From Micromonospora okii (lineage in GTDB: Bacteria; Actinomycetota; Actinomycetes; Mycobacteriales; Micromonosporaceae), in contig NZ_BBZF01000015.1 in the NCBI RefSeq assembly GCF_020884795.1, positions 62,001 through 126,000 on the forward strand: a DNA stretch of 64,000 nt, in the 5' to 3' direction. Under the pieces are notes generated by a model. That model did not search any database and was not told the origin of the DNA. It saw only the letters and a program-made list of their open reading frames with translations. Each line of letters starts with the position of its first letter. The stretch's first letter is position 1. Position numbers and translations under genes: made by a program. This document shows, one piece after another, positions 63,875 to 64,000 of this stretch.

Positions 63875-64000
63875 AGCAGGTGAGCTGACCCAGCTCCGCT
63901 CCCCCGCACCGCCTCATCCTCCCGGCTCCCGGGCGGGGTGGCCGTGTCGTACCGCCGGCGAAGACCGGCCGGCGTGGGGAGCACCCCGGTCACGACTCCT

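Noticed and set aside
63682..63993. Minus-strand 103-codon frame at the right edge
   Set aside because: No recognisable motif and no SD, and it runs antisense through the hairpins of the leader region.

Overview
This 64 kb window is chromosomal DNA of a high-GC actinomycete, most likely a member of the Micromonosporaceae (Micromonospora-like). The pointers are pervasive GC-rich third codon positions, many GTG starts, an InhA-type enoyl-ACP reductase in a fabG-inhA-hemH array, a cysteine-bearing actinobacterial ferrochelatase, DUF3097, DUF6230 and DUF6114 proteins, and a MurD2/MurL pair. I could run no database searches. Assignments rest on reading the translations and on remembered family motifs.

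Layout. Positions 1-6.6 kb hold alpha-glucan genes: a partial GH63-like hydrolase divergent from a glycogen debranching enzyme, then a GT4 glycosyltransferase and a DUF457/YdjM-type membrane protein. Positions 6.6-11.9 kb hold a GT2 gene and a GH31 alpha-xylosidase/GH1 beta-glucosidase operon behind a promoter with a LacI-type operator. Positions 11.9-15.3 kb hold a two-gene module resembling a nucleotidyltransferase toxin-antitoxin pair, a MobA-like transferase and a diverged family A DNA polymerase. Positions 15.4-21.6 kb form an N-acetylglucosamine (GlcNAc) uptake locus: rpiR, a SIS protein and ngcEFG on the minus strand, with a divergent sugar kinase. Positions 21.7-26.1 kb carry a broken secreted-protein gene, a lipoprotein, a secreted metalloprotease with an atypical zinc motif, and a divergent HTH/NB-ARC/TPR regulator. 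Three 10-bp direct repeats lie between the protease and the regulator. Positions 26.1-29.3 kb hold a second ngcEFG-like operon.

Positions 29.5-36.8 kb hold an acyltransferase, a conserved unknown, a secreted protein with a TetR regulator and a DUF6230/DUF6114 pair, and an NAD kinase. Positions 36.8-39.5 kb hold divergent murD2 and murL, the route that makes D-Glu in peptidoglycan by epimerising a nucleotide-linked intermediate. Positions 39.6-49 kb hold a PucR regulator, a Tat-exported serine hydrolase, an HNH-like protein, a MarR/oxidoreductase pair with twin operators, argG, a deaminase and a TrmH-type methyltransferase. A 46-bp exact copy of part of argG lies 2.3 kb from argG. Positions 48.5-56.8 kb hold a two-component system, a class A PBP and an SPFH/NfeD pair. 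Positions 56.9-63.6 kb hold a beta-lactamase-fold hydrolase, DUF3097, an HAD phosphatase, hemH, inhA and fabG. The right edge carries a 17-codon leader ORF whose Shine-Dalgarno (SD) sequence is buried in a hairpin, so it is probably the regulatory leader of a gene outside the window.

Recurring themes are leaderless genes (a TANNNT -10 element 5-7 nt before the start codon), strong GC hairpins after operons, and a Micromonospora-type palindromic repeat present twice. Cell-wall and amino-sugar metabolism recur: two GlcNAc importers, a GlcNAc-type kinase, MurD2/MurL and a PBP.
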